A DNA stretch of 6,310 nucleotides from an uncultured Eubacteriales bacterium (GCA_949745625.1 CATJZR010000127.1:1-6310), one strand, 5' to 3'; shown: positions 1-5,922, counted from the first letter of the stretch. Notes: a model not told the origin generated them from the letters alone. Made by a program: numbers and translations.

Positions 1-1782
1 AACGACGACGGCACGCTTAAAGCGGGCGCAAAGGTCATTTACGTCACCGAAGCAAACAAGAACGATGTCGACGGCAAAGGCAACAGCATCGCAGAATATC
101 TTACCAACGCGCAGAACAACACCTCGCCTATCGTCATAAGAATTATCGGTACGGTAGGCTCGGCAACGTGGAACGAGCTGGAGTATAATGCGCCCGGTCA
201 CGAGGGCGACGATATTACCGAAGACAAGGTTATCGGCATAAACGGCAAAAAACTGCCCACGGACAGTAAAATGCTTACCCAGGCGGAGTTGATAAAGGGC
301 GGTTACAACACTCTCAACGAGTATCCCGAAAAATTAGGCGGAGCAAGGTGCGTTGCAATCGACGGATTAGTCAGCAGGGCAAGCTATTCCTCGGGCGAGT
401 ACGACAGCCTTTGGAACGACTGTCAGATTAAGAACGTCAGTAATATTACGATAGAGGGTATCGGCGAGGATGCGGAAATTTTCCAGTGGGGCTTTACCTT
501 TAAAAGTTGTAACTCCGTCGAGGTCAGAAACCTCAGATTTTACGACTATACCGAGGACGCCTGTTCGATAGAGGGCAGCGAGAATTCGACGACGCTTGCC
601 GGCTTCAGGCATAAGAATTTCTGGATACACCACAATACATTCGATATAGGAATGAATTACTGGGACGTGTGCGCCGAACAGGATAAGCACGACGGCGACG
701 GCGCAACGGACTTCAAGTATCTTGCGTACGTTACAATTTCCTACAACCGCTATAACGGCACGCACAAGACGGGGCTTGTCGGCGGCGGCGATTCCGCGCA
801 CCAGGCGTGCTTTACATTCCACCATAACTATTATAACGGCTGTGACCAGCGTATGCCTCTCGGCAGACAGGCCAATATGCACACGTACAACAACTATTAC
901 AGCGGCTCGGGTCTTTACAGCATATCGTTGCGTGCGGGTGCGTATGCGTTCATTGAAAACTGTGTTTTCACAAGCGGCAAATCGAGTACTGTGCCCGTCG
1001 AGCTGAGAACGGGCAGCAACGGAACGCCTTCCTGCAAGATTATAAACTGCGAAATAGAGGGGAAAATTACTAATCCGTACGGCTCCGACCAGGTGTACGT
1101 CGGTGACGACAGAACGGTAACCGTTCAGGGCGACAATCTGTACGGTCAGAATTTCGAGCTTGACCCGGATTTCTATACCGTGACGGATATGCTTCCCGCA
1201 AGCGAGGTAAAAACGGTAATTCCCGGGGTTGCGGGTGTAATGAAGCGCAACTCGAATATCAAAATCGAGGGCGGCAGCGAAGAGGAGGAACCTCCCGTAA
1301 TCGTTCCTCCCGAACCCTCGGACGGACAGAGCGTAAGCTTTACTTCCGACGACGAGGGTAAGGCGGTTGCGGTAGACGAAATTTTTGCGGACGGAGACCT
1401 GTTCACCGCGGGTTGGAATAAAACCAAAGCGGCGGTTACGAAGGGTATTTCCGCGGCGGTTGCGGACGACGGTTCTGAAAAATCGTTCGGATACGCGCTT
1501 TTAAGCAACGGCACGGGCGGCGGCGTTACGGTAACCGCGAAGTCGGCGGTAACGCTTACGGTCTATTACGGCGCAAGCGACAGTAAATTTACTACGGCTG
1601 ACCAGGCTAAGTCTGGCAATCTCAGCTGGACAGTGGACGGCGTAACCCAAACAAGCGATAAAACAGAGAATAAGAGCAACAAAGTAGCATACAGCGAGGT
1701 TATAACGCTTGAAGCGGGACAGACGGCGGTATTTGAAATTTCGGCTAACAGGTTCGTTTTGTACGGACTTTACGCGGAGTAA
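1..1782 (+). CDS. Secreted pectate lyase, polysaccharide lyase family 1, 5' end missing
   Basis: The frame is open from base 1 to the TAA at 1780-1782 (593 residues), so the true start and any signal peptide lie outside; the ATG at 271 is internal, because PL1-like sequence (VIYVTEAN, IRIIGTVG) precedes it. PL1 enzymes cleave polygalacturonate by Ca2+-dependent beta-elimination, outside the cell. Visible PL1 landmarks, numbered from base 1, are the beta-helix strand NITIEGIGEDAEI, WIHHNTFD (208-215), D233 and D237 in DGATD (spaced like the two Ca2+-binding Asp of Bacillus Pel), VTISYNRY, HKTGLVGG with K256, and FHHNYY followed by RMPLGR. In the last, R284 fits the catalytic base and R289 the second conserved Arg. 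The usual WIDH Asp is His210 here. An acidic/proline linker (about 424-441) leads to a beta-rich C-terminal module (442-593, ending LYGLYAE) that may bind carbohydrate; I do not recognise its family. Family call is firm; exact substrate is inferred. Confidence 0.93.
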   Translation, partial: NDDGTLKAGAKVIYVTEANKNDVDGKGNSIAEYLTNAQNNTSPIVIRIIGTVGSATWNELEYNAPGHEGDDITEDKVIGINGKKLPTDSKMLTQAELIKGGYNTLNEYPEKLGGARCVAIDGLVSRASYSSGEYDSLWNDCQIKNVSNITIEGIGEDAEIFQWGFTFKSCNSVEVRNLRFYDYTEDACSIEGSENSTTLAGFRHKNFWIHHNTFDIGMNYWDVCAEQDKHDGDGATDFKYLAYVTISYNRYNGTHKTGLVGGGDSAHQACFTFHHNYYNGCDQRMPLGRQANMHTYNNYYSGSGLYSISLRAGAYAFIENCVFTSGKSSTVPVELRTGSNGTPSCKIINCEIEGKITNPYGSDQVYVGDDRTVTVQGDNLYGQNFELDPDFYTVTDMLPASEVKTVIPGVAGVMKRNSNIKIEGGSEEEEPPVIVPPEPSDGQSVSFTSDDEGKAVAVDEIFADGDLFTAGWNKTKAAVTKGISAAVADDGSEKSFGYALLSNGTGGGVTVTAKSAVTLTVYYGASDSKFTTADQAKSGNLSWTVDGVTQTSDKTENKSNKVAYSEVITLEAGQTAVFEISANRFVLYGLYAE

Positions 1783-1784
1783 TA

Positions 1785-1810
1785 AAGTGCGCGCAGCAAT
1801 GTGCGCACTT
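1785..1810 (+). terminator. Rho-independent terminator after the pectate lyase gene
   Basis: The arms 1785-1794 and 1801-1810 pair over 10 bp (AAGTGCGC with GCGCACTT, then one G.U and one C-G pair) around the six-base loop AGCAAT. The hairpin starts two bases after the lyase stop codon. The following tract, ATTTTAT, is interrupted and only moderately U-rich. It separates the lyase transcript from the feo promoter. Confidence 0.7.
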
Positions 1811-1826
1811 ATTTTATAAAAAAATC

Positions 1827-1840
1827 TTAACTATGGTTAT
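1827..1840. promoter_or_regulatory. Weak third copy of the feo dyad, upstream of the -35 box
   Basis: TTAACTATGGTTAT matches the dyad at 1890-1903 in 10 of 14 positions and keeps the same spacing between the half-sites TTAAC and GGTTA. It ends seven bases before the -35 hexamer. Its centre is 63 bp from that of the downstream copy, close to six helical turns. On its own it would not be called; it gains weight only from the two better copies. Confidence 0.3.
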
Positions 1841-1847
1841 TTTTTAG

Positions 1848-1876
1848 TTGACAATTACGTTTTCAGTGAATATAAT
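1848..1876 (+). promoter_or_regulatory. Consensus sigma-A promoter of the feo operon
   Basis: TTGACA at 1848-1853 and TATAAT at 1871-1876 both match the housekeeping sigma consensus exactly, with the optimal 17 bp spacer. Transcription should begin near 1882-1884, giving a leader of about 37 bases before the feoA1 ATG. That leader is too short for a riboswitch, so control is more likely by a DNA-binding repressor. A promoter this strong without repression would be costly for an iron importer. Confidence 0.85.
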
Positions 1877-1889
1877 AATGCTGTAAAAG

Positions 1890-1903
1890 TTAAACACGGT
1901 TAA
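1890..1903. promoter_or_regulatory. Putative operator dyad just after the feo transcription start
   Basis: TTAAACACGGTTAA is an imperfect inverted repeat: half-sites TTAAAC and GGTTAA (5 of 6 positions complementary) around the two-base spacer AC. It lies roughly +7 to +20 from the predicted start, where a bound repressor would block RNA polymerase. The 12-base core CACGGTTAATTT recurs before feoA2. The dyad form resembles DtxR/MntR-type metal regulator sites more than the Fur consensus; the regulator itself is not in the window. Confidence 0.5.
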
Positions 1904-1920
1904 TTTTTAAGGAGGAAGGT

Positions 1921-2133
1921 ATGCCGATTGCCATTGCACCCAGAGGCGAAGAGCTTTTAATACGCAGAGTAGGCGCCGATGAAAAGGTAAAAAGACACCT
2001 GCGCGAGCTGGGTATTTTCGAGGGGAGCAAAATAACGCTTCTTTCTTCCGACGGCGGCAACGTCATCGTAATAGTCAAAGAAGGCAGACTTTGTCTTGAC
2101 AGAGCTCTGGCGGGTAAAATATTGGTTGCTTAA
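1921..2133 (+). CDS. feoA: FeoA family protein, first of two tandem copies
   Basis: This 70-residue cytosolic protein has the size and layout of FeoA, the small SH3-like partner of the Fe(II) transporter FeoB. The middle segment RRVGADEKVKRHLRELGIFEGSKITLLS is the characteristic FeoA pattern: a helix with 'L-ELGI--G' followed by a beta-strand. It then continues through GGNVIVIV to a short C-terminal strand (GKILVA). AAGGAGG at 1909-1915, five bases before the ATG, fixes the start. It is the first gene after the consensus promoter and is followed 68 bp later by a second feoA. FeoA proteins are thought to bind FeoB and tune its GTPase or complex assembly. Two diverged copies are common in Clostridia, and which one serves this FeoB cannot be read from sequence. 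It diverges clearly from the second copy, so it is not a recent duplication. Confidence 0.9.
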   Translation: MPIAIAPRGEELLIRRVGADEKVKRHLRELGIFEGSKITLLSSDGGNVIVIVKEGRLCLDRALAGKILVA

Positions 2134-2135
2134 AA

Positions 2136-2154
2136 AAACGGCTTTATGCCGTTT
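2136..2154 (+). terminator. Small hairpin between the two feoA genes (possible attenuator)
   Basis: AAACGGC (2136-2142) pairs perfectly with GCCGTTT (2148-2154) around the loop TTTAT, three bases after the feoA1 stop. It is followed by AAAAATTTG rather than a real U-tract. It is more likely a partial terminator or an RNA-processing or stability element that lowers expression of the downstream genes than a full stop, since no convincing second promoter is seen before feoA2. Confidence 0.4.
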
Positions 2155-2172
2155 AAAAATTTGTTAATAAAA

Positions 2173-2186
2173 TAAACCACGGTTAA
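2173..2186. promoter_or_regulatory. Putative operator dyad before feoA2
   Basis: TAAACCACGGTTAA is an inverted repeat of TAAACC and GGTTAA (5 of 6 positions) with spacer AC, matching the site at 1890-1903 including the shared CACGGTTAATTT. It ends seven bases before the GAGGTG ribosome binding site. Here it could be a second binding site for the same regulator, a roadblock inside the operon, or the relic of a duplicated feoA upstream region. Confidence 0.45.
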
Positions 2187-2201
2187 TTTATTGAGGTGTA
2201 A

Positions 2202-2429
2202 ATGAAAAAATTATTAAGTGAATTCACGGTAGGTGAAAGCGGCAAAATCGTTGCCGTAACAGGGGAGGGGCGCATACGGCGCAGACTTTTCGATATGGGA
2301 GTAACCCCCGGCGCAGCGCTTACTATGCGCAAAAAAGCGCCGCTCGGCGACCCCATTGAAATTACTATACGCGGCTACGAGTTGACACTGAGGAAGTCGG
2401 AAGCCGCCTGTGTGGAGGTGGAGCTGTAA
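2202..2429 (+). CDS. feoA: FeoA family protein, second copy, coupled to feoB
   Basis: This 75-residue protein is a canonical FeoA. An N-terminal strand (LSEFTVGESGKIVAV) leads into a basic helix, RIRRRLFDMGVTPGAALTM, with the hallmark 'L-DMG-TPG' motif. Next come the strand APLGDPIEITIRGYELTLR and a terminal VEVEL strand, forming an SH3-like barrel. GAGGTG at 2193-2198 supports the ATG, though its spacing of three bases is short. The stop codon overlaps the feoB start as TAATG (base 2429 shared), so translation is probably coupled to keep FeoA and FeoB in ratio. Its match to the family is closer than that of the first copy, and with the overlap this makes it the likelier direct partner of FeoB in the cytosol. 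That assignment is inference. Confidence 0.95.
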   Translation: MKKLLSEFTVGESGKIVAVTGEGRIRRRLFDMGVTPGAALTMRKKAPLGDPIEITIRGYELTLRKSEAACVEVEL

Positions 2430-4786
2430 TGAAAACTTTTGCTTTGGCGGGCAACCCCAACTGCGGAAAGACCACTCTTTTCAATGCGTTGACCGGTTCG
2501 ACGGCGCACGTGGGTAACTGGCCCGGCGTCACGGTCGACAAGCGCGAGGGCGTGTACAAGGGCGGCGATAAAAACGTAAATATCGTCGATTTGCCCGGTA
2601 TCTACTCGCTTTCGCCCTATACCCCCGAGGAGGTTATTTCGCGTAACTATATTCTCGACGAAAAGCCCGACGGTATTATAAATATCGTCGACGCGACAAA
2701 TCTCGAGCGTAATTTGTATCTGACCACCCAGCTTCTTGAAATGGACGTTCCCGTCATAATCGCGCTGAATATGATGGACGAGGTAGACAAGGCGGGCGAT
2801 AAGATAGACGCGAAAACGCTTGAGGACGCGCTGGGCGTTCCCGTCGTGCCTGTTTCCGCGCTGAAGGGCAAGGGCATAAAGCAGCTTATGGAAAAAGCGG
2901 CTGCAATGCCTGCGGAGCGCAAGGGCGCAACAGTTTTAAAGGGCGCGCTTAAATCGGAAATAGCGGCTGCGTGCGCCTACTACGAAAAGGAAGGGGTATC
3001 TTCGCCGCTGTTTCATGCGATAAAGCTTCTCGAAAACGACGAGATAGAGATTGAAAGAAAGGGTGCGAAAGAGGCGGTAGCAAACTTAAGCGCTGATCTG
3101 GAAGCGGAAATTGCCGACAGGCGTTACCAATACATATCGTCAAATCTCGCGTCCGCAAAGGTAAGCGCGGATAAGGCGACGCTGACAAGGTCGGATAAAA
3201 TCGACAGGGTTCTCACTCATAGAATCTGGGCAATTCCCATATTTATAGTAGTGCTGTTCTTTGTTTTTCATCTTACCTTCTCGGAAAATCTGTTCTTTTT
3301 AAACGGCTTTACCGAGGGGCAAGGCTGGATGCCGACGCTGTTTGACGCTGTGGAGGACGGAGGATTGGGTCTTGAAGAAAACTTCGGCACTAAGCTATTG
3401 GCGTGTATTTACGACGGCACAGTGTTTTCACCGGGTGTAATTTTAACTAATTTACTGAACTTCGTACTCGACTACATAAGCGAAGGAGTGTCGGCGCTGA
3501 TAGGCGTATGCGGCGGCGCGGCGTGGGTAGACAGTCTAGTTTGCGACGCGGTGCTCGGCGGTATATTTGCGGTGCTGGGCTTCCTTCCGCAGATACTGTT
3601 CCTTTTCCTTGGCTTCTCTATTATGGAGGACACGGGATATATGGCGCGTATCGCGTTCGTGCTTGACAGAATTTTCCGCCGTTTCGGACTTTCGGGCAGA
3701 GCATTTATGCCCATGATTATGGGCTTCGGCTGCTCGCTTCCCGCAATGATTAACACTCGTACGCTTGCGGACGAAAAGGAAAGGACGGCTACCATAAGGG
3801 TAATTCCTTTCTTCTCGTGCGGGGCAAAGCTTCCCATTCTTACTGCAATGGCGGGCGGCATACTCGAGGTGTTCGGGGTAGGCAACGTCGATTTAATCAC
3901 TCTCGGTATGTACCTTGCCGGTATAGTTATAGCAATACTTGCCGTGCTTTTAATGCGCAACACGACTATGCGCGGCGAAACTCCTCCATTCATTATGGAG
4001 CTGCCCGCATACCACCTGCCAGCGTTCAAAAATCTTATGCTTCATCTCTGGGATAAGACCAGGCATTTCGTTAAAAAAGCGTTTACGATTATCTTTGCTT
4101 CGACGGTAATTATCTGGGTTTTGCAGTCGTTCTCGTGGAGCTGGCAGTTCCTTCTTCAGGACGCGCAGGAGCTTTTCGAGGCTGACCCCGTCAAGTGGGA
4201 ATCGCTTGCGGAAATCGAAGGGCTTGTAAACGTGCAGACCGATAAATCAATTCTCGGAAGTCTCGGAATGTTTGTTCAGCCTCTATTTACACCGCTCGGC
4301 TTCGGCTCGCAGCTCGGTACGTCCTTCGGCTGGGTGTTCGCGGTAGCGGCTATAACGGGACTTGTTGCAAAGGAAAACGTAATTGCAACTTTCGGCGCGT
4401 TGGCGGCGGTAGTTGCGGGCGCATATATCGACTGGGAAGCCGACGAGGTTGCAACGGCTGTTGCAATGATAGAGGGCACCGGAATAACCATTCCCGCAAT
4501 AATAGCTTTCATAATTTTCAATATGACAACTATTCCCTGCTTTGCTGCTTGCGCTACGGCAAAATCGGAGCTTGCCAAGGGCAAATTCAAGTGGACGCTT
4601 CTTTTCTGGGTGGTAACCAGTTATCTTGCTGCTGCGGCTATCTATACGGTAGGCAGCCGGTGGTGGACGCTGTTTATATGGCTTGCGGTCGCCGGCGCGG
4701 CGGTAACGCTTATCGTTTTGAGAAATACAGGTAAATTCGATATAACTAAAATTTTCAGGCGCAGGAAAAAAGGCAATAAAGAGTAA
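2429..4786 (+). CDS. feoB: FeoB, GTPase-coupled ferrous iron transporter
   Basis: This 785-residue inner-membrane protein imports Fe(II), coupled to GTP binding and hydrolysis. The N-terminal G domain is complete: G1 GNPNCGKT (8-15), G2 around GVTV (33-36), G3 DLPG (54-57), G4 NMMD (114-117) and G5 SAL (143-145). A helical GDI-like region follows (about 175-260). The membrane domain begins near residue 266 (IWAIPIFIVVLFFVF) and has two gate repeats with the conserved cysteines: C435 in GFGCSLPA and C464 in FFSCGAKLPIL. GLVAKENVIATFG and MTTIPCFAACATAKSE are typical late-core motifs. The protein ends in a basic cytosolic tail (FRRRKKGNKE). Length is normal for Clostridia FeoB and no key residue is missing. 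The ATG overlaps the feoA2 stop. A GTG at 2414-2416 lies in frame upstream but would cut into feoA2 and is not favoured. Confidence 0.98.
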   Translation: MKTFALAGNPNCGKTTLFNALTGSTAHVGNWPGVTVDKREGVYKGGDKNVNIVDLPGIYSLSPYTPEEVISRNYILDEKPDGIINIVDATNLERNLYLTTQLLEMDVPVIIALNMMDEVDKAGDKIDAKTLEDALGVPVVPVSALKGKGIKQLMEKAAAMPAERKGATVLKGALKSEIAAACAYYEKEGVSSPLFHAIKLLENDEIEIERKGAKEAVANLSADLEAEIADRRYQYISSNLASAKVSADKATLTRSDKIDRVLTHRIWAIPIFIVVLFFVFHLTFSENLFFLNGFTEGQGWMPTLFDAVEDGGLGLEENFGTKLLACIYDGTVFSPGVILTNLLNFVLDYISEGVSALIGVCGGAAWVDSLVCDAVLGGIFAVLGFLPQILFLFLGFSIMEDTGYMARIAFVLDRIFRRFGLSGRAFMPMIMGFGCSLPAMINTRTLADEKERTATIRVIPFFSCGAKLPILTAMAGGILEVFGVGNVDLITLGMYLAGIVIAILAVLLMRNTTMRGETPPFIMELPAYHLPAFKNLMLHLWDKTRHFVKKAFTIIFASTVIIWVLQSFSWSWQFLLQDAQELFEADPVKWESLAEIEGLVNVQTDKSILGSLGMFVQPLFTPLGFGSQLGTSFGWVFAVAAITGLVAKENVIATFGALAAVVAGAYIDWEADEVATAVAMIEGTGITIPAIIAFIIFNMTTIPCFAACATAKSELAKGKFKWTLLFWVVTSYLAAAAIYTVGSRWWTLFIWLAVAGAAVTLIVLRNTGKFDITKIFRRRKKGNKE

Positions 4787-4804
4787 TTTTTTGAGAGGTA
4801 AATT

Positions 4805-4969
4805 ATGAACGGTTTCGATATAGCGGTGGTAGTGGTAATTTCCGTTGCTGTTGCGGCGGTTGTCGGCTGGCTGATTTACAAAAAAATAAAGGGCAAGGGC
4901 GGCTGCTGCGACTGCGGCTGTTCAGGCTGCACCGCATGCGACAAATGCAAAAACAAACGTGACGTTTAA
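4805..4969 (+). CDS. FeoB-associated Cys-rich membrane protein (small ORF)
   Basis: This 54-residue protein lies 18 bp after feoB, with GAGAGG at 4793-4798 six bases before the ATG. One transmembrane helix (about residues 5-25, FDIAVVVVISVAVAAVVGWL) is followed by a lysine-rich stretch (YKKIKGKGG). A cytosolic tail then holds seven cysteines (34, 35, 37, 39, 42, 45, 48) in the pattern CCxCxCxxCxxCxxC, ending in KCKNKRDV. This matches the FeoB-associated Cys-rich family (Pfam FeoB_associated), which regularly follows feoB in Bacillota. The positive-inside rule puts the Cys cluster in the cytosol at the membrane face. It could receive Fe(II) from FeoB or carry an Fe-S or metal centre, but no function is established from sequence. 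Many gene finders would miss it by length. Confidence 0.88.
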   Translation: MNGFDIAVVVVISVAVAAVVGWLIYKKIKGKGGCCDCGCSGCTACDKCKNKRDV

Positions 4970-5025
4970 TCAAAGTATCTTAATTGCTTTGCCGTAGAGT
5001 TAAAATTTGTCAAATCAAACGAAAT

Positions 5026-5054
5026 ACGCCCGTCCGCCATTTGCGGACGGGCGT
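5026..5054 (+). terminator. Strong GC-rich hairpin after the feo operon
   Basis: The arms 5026-5037 (ACGCCCGTCCGC) and 5043-5054 pair perfectly over 12 bp around the loop CATTT. On this strand it is followed by TATATATGGGC, a poor U-tract. On the opposite strand it runs into ATTTCGTTTGATTTG. It may act as a 3' stability or pause hairpin, with termination completed by the next hairpin. Confidence 0.6.
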
Positions 5055-5076
5055 TATATATGGGCGGCAAAACTTG

Positions 5077-5100
5077 TGTAGCTGCAAAGTTACATTTTTT
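5077..5100 (+). terminator. Second hairpin with a U6 tract, tandem with the previous one
   Basis: TGTAGCT (5077-5083) pairs with AGTTACA (5088-5094) over 7 bp, including one G.U, closed by the GNRA tetraloop GCAA. Six consecutive T follow directly at 5095-5100. The stem is only moderately stable, but loop, stem length and U-tract fit an intrinsic terminator. Placed 22 bp after the stronger hairpin, it would give a two-step stop to the feo transcript. Confidence 0.5.
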
Positions 5101-5119
5101 AATTATTTGCATTACCGCA

Positions 5120-5148
5120 TTGATTTTTTTAAAATTTTATATTATTAT
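5120..5148 (+). promoter_or_regulatory. Candidate promoter of the downstream secreted-protein gene
   Basis: TTGATT (5120-5125, 4 of 6) and TATTAT (5143-5148, 5 of 6) are separated by 17 bp, in very AT-rich DNA directly after the terminators. A start near 5155 would leave a leader of about 27 bases. In such AT-rich DNA, chance matches to the -10 box are common, so this is only the best candidate. No other feature was seen between 5101 and 5171. Confidence 0.4.
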
Positions 5149-5171
5149 ATTAAAAAATAATTATTTATGAT

Positions 5172-5177
5172 AGGTGG
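5172..5177 (+). promoter_or_regulatory. Ribosome binding site that sets the start at 5182
   Basis: AGGTGG lies four bases before the ATG at 5182. An alternative in-frame ATG at 5167 overlaps this element and has only AT-rich sequence in front, so 5182 is the better start. It also places MIKKK directly ahead of the hydrophobic signal core. Confidence 0.6.
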
Positions 5178-5181
5178 TAAA

Positions 5182-5922
5182 ATGATTAAAAAAAAATTAT
5201 TTATTGCATTTTCAGCATTGGCATTAAGTATATGCTTTATTGTTAATTTGATGTTGTTTACAACAAATGTTAATGCTAAAATATTTAAAGACCCAATAAG
5301 GTATCAAGGCGATAAAGGCGGCGGTGGAATTTTAGTGTACTTTGACACTCAGCACCAAAACGAAATTTCAAATTTTGCTTCCGTAAACGATGCTACGAAA
5401 AGCTTTTATAGTTATTCCCAAATTAACTGGAAAATAGATAAAAAACCGTCGGCGCATGAAAACTATAATAATATGGATTACGTTGTTTATATGGTAGACA
5501 AGCTTGACAAGCTTGCAATGGAATATACCGGAAACGACAGAAGAAAAGCAAACAACTGCGTATTCGGATATATCAGGGGAATAAGTACAAGTTATTGCGA
5601 TGAGGGGGAAAATGGCGGGCACGTAGGTTATATCGATAGCATTGTCAATAAATGGACATCAACGGCGGGCAAAATAGATAAAGGGTTTGTTAATTTCGTT
5701 GCGTCTAACGAGAAAGTTGACGAAATAACTTTCCCCGAATTTTTTGCAAGCTTTGTGCAGGACAGTGACGATTATAACAGCTATTTATACGGAGCAGTAG
5801 ATAGTAGTTTTTTAAATAAACGCTATAAAGTCCCCGCCCCTTATAGACGCTTTCAATATAATAAAGTTTTTTATCGACTGCGAAAAAAATTCAATTGCAA
5901 ACGCTTTCCTCGGGTATTATAA
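5182..5922 (+). CDS. Secreted protein of unknown function, N-terminal part of a frameshifted gene
   Basis: As read, the frame gives 246 residues from the ATG at 5182. Residues 1-32 form a signal peptide: the basic start MIKKK, a hydrophobic core (LFIAFSALALSICFIVNLMLF) and a VNA-K cleavage site after A32. The mature part is rich in Tyr, Asn, Asp and Lys (for example YFDTQHQNEISNF and VVYMVDKLDKLAMEY), with few cysteines (two in NNCVFGYIRGISTSYC) and no further membrane helix. I recognise no family. The last 27 residues (from about 220) turn abruptly Arg/Lys-rich (YRRF, RLRKKF), unlike the rest, while a different frame stays open from 5816 with matching composition. Removing one C from CCCC at 5837-5840 joins the two into a 348-residue protein. 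Base composition is more AT-rich than the feo operon. A sequencing error and a real inactivating mutation are both possible. Confidence 0.7.
   Translation: MIKKKLFIAFSALALSICFIVNLMLFTTNVNAKIFKDPIRYQGDKGGGGILVYFDTQHQNEISNFASVNDATKSFYSYSQINWKIDKKPSAHENYNNMDYVVYMVDKLDKLAMEYTGNDRRKANNCVFGYIRGISTSYCDEGENGGHVGYIDSIVNKWTSTAGKIDKGFVNFVASNEKVDEITFPEFFASFVQDSDDYNSYLYGAVDSSFLNKRYKVPAPYRRFQYNKVFYRLRKKFNCKRFPRVL

Noticed and set aside
271..273. ATG as the start of the pectate lyase
   Set aside because: The same frame is open to base 1 and the 90 codons before it read as PL1 N-terminal sequence, so the gene is cut by the window edge.
1860..1882. Fur box over the feo promoter (GTGAATATAATAATG)
   Set aside because: The similarity to GATAATGATAATCATTATC comes mostly from AT-richness and the -10 box, with no inverted symmetry.
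1877..1920. Riboswitch or leader peptide in the feo 5' region
   Set aside because: The predicted leader is only about 37 bases and contains just the dyad and ribosome binding site.
2161..2189. Separate promoter for feoA2 (TTGTTA, 17 bp, TAATTT)
   Set aside because: The -10 box is poor and would start the transcript about six bases before the ATG, losing the ribosome binding site.
3472..4029. Long open frame on the minus strand inside feoB
   Set aside because: It lies opposite the conserved membrane domain of feoB, has low-complexity Ser/Pro/Arg content and no ribosome binding site, so it is a coding shadow.
5167..5169. ATG at 5167 as start of the secreted protein
   Set aside because: It lies upstream of and overlaps the region of the AGGTGG site that serves the ATG at 5182, and has no ribosome binding site of its own.
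5224..5235. Lipoprotein signal (LSIC) in the signal peptide of the secreted protein
   Set aside because: The residue before Cys18 is Ile, not Gly/Ala/Ser, and a good type I site (VNA) follows at residue 32.
5830..5842. Programmed +1 frameshift at the C-rich sequence
   Set aside because: The in-frame CCC is followed by G, not C, and no stop codon, upstream Shine-Dalgarno or pseudoknot supports programming. A one-base indel is simpler.
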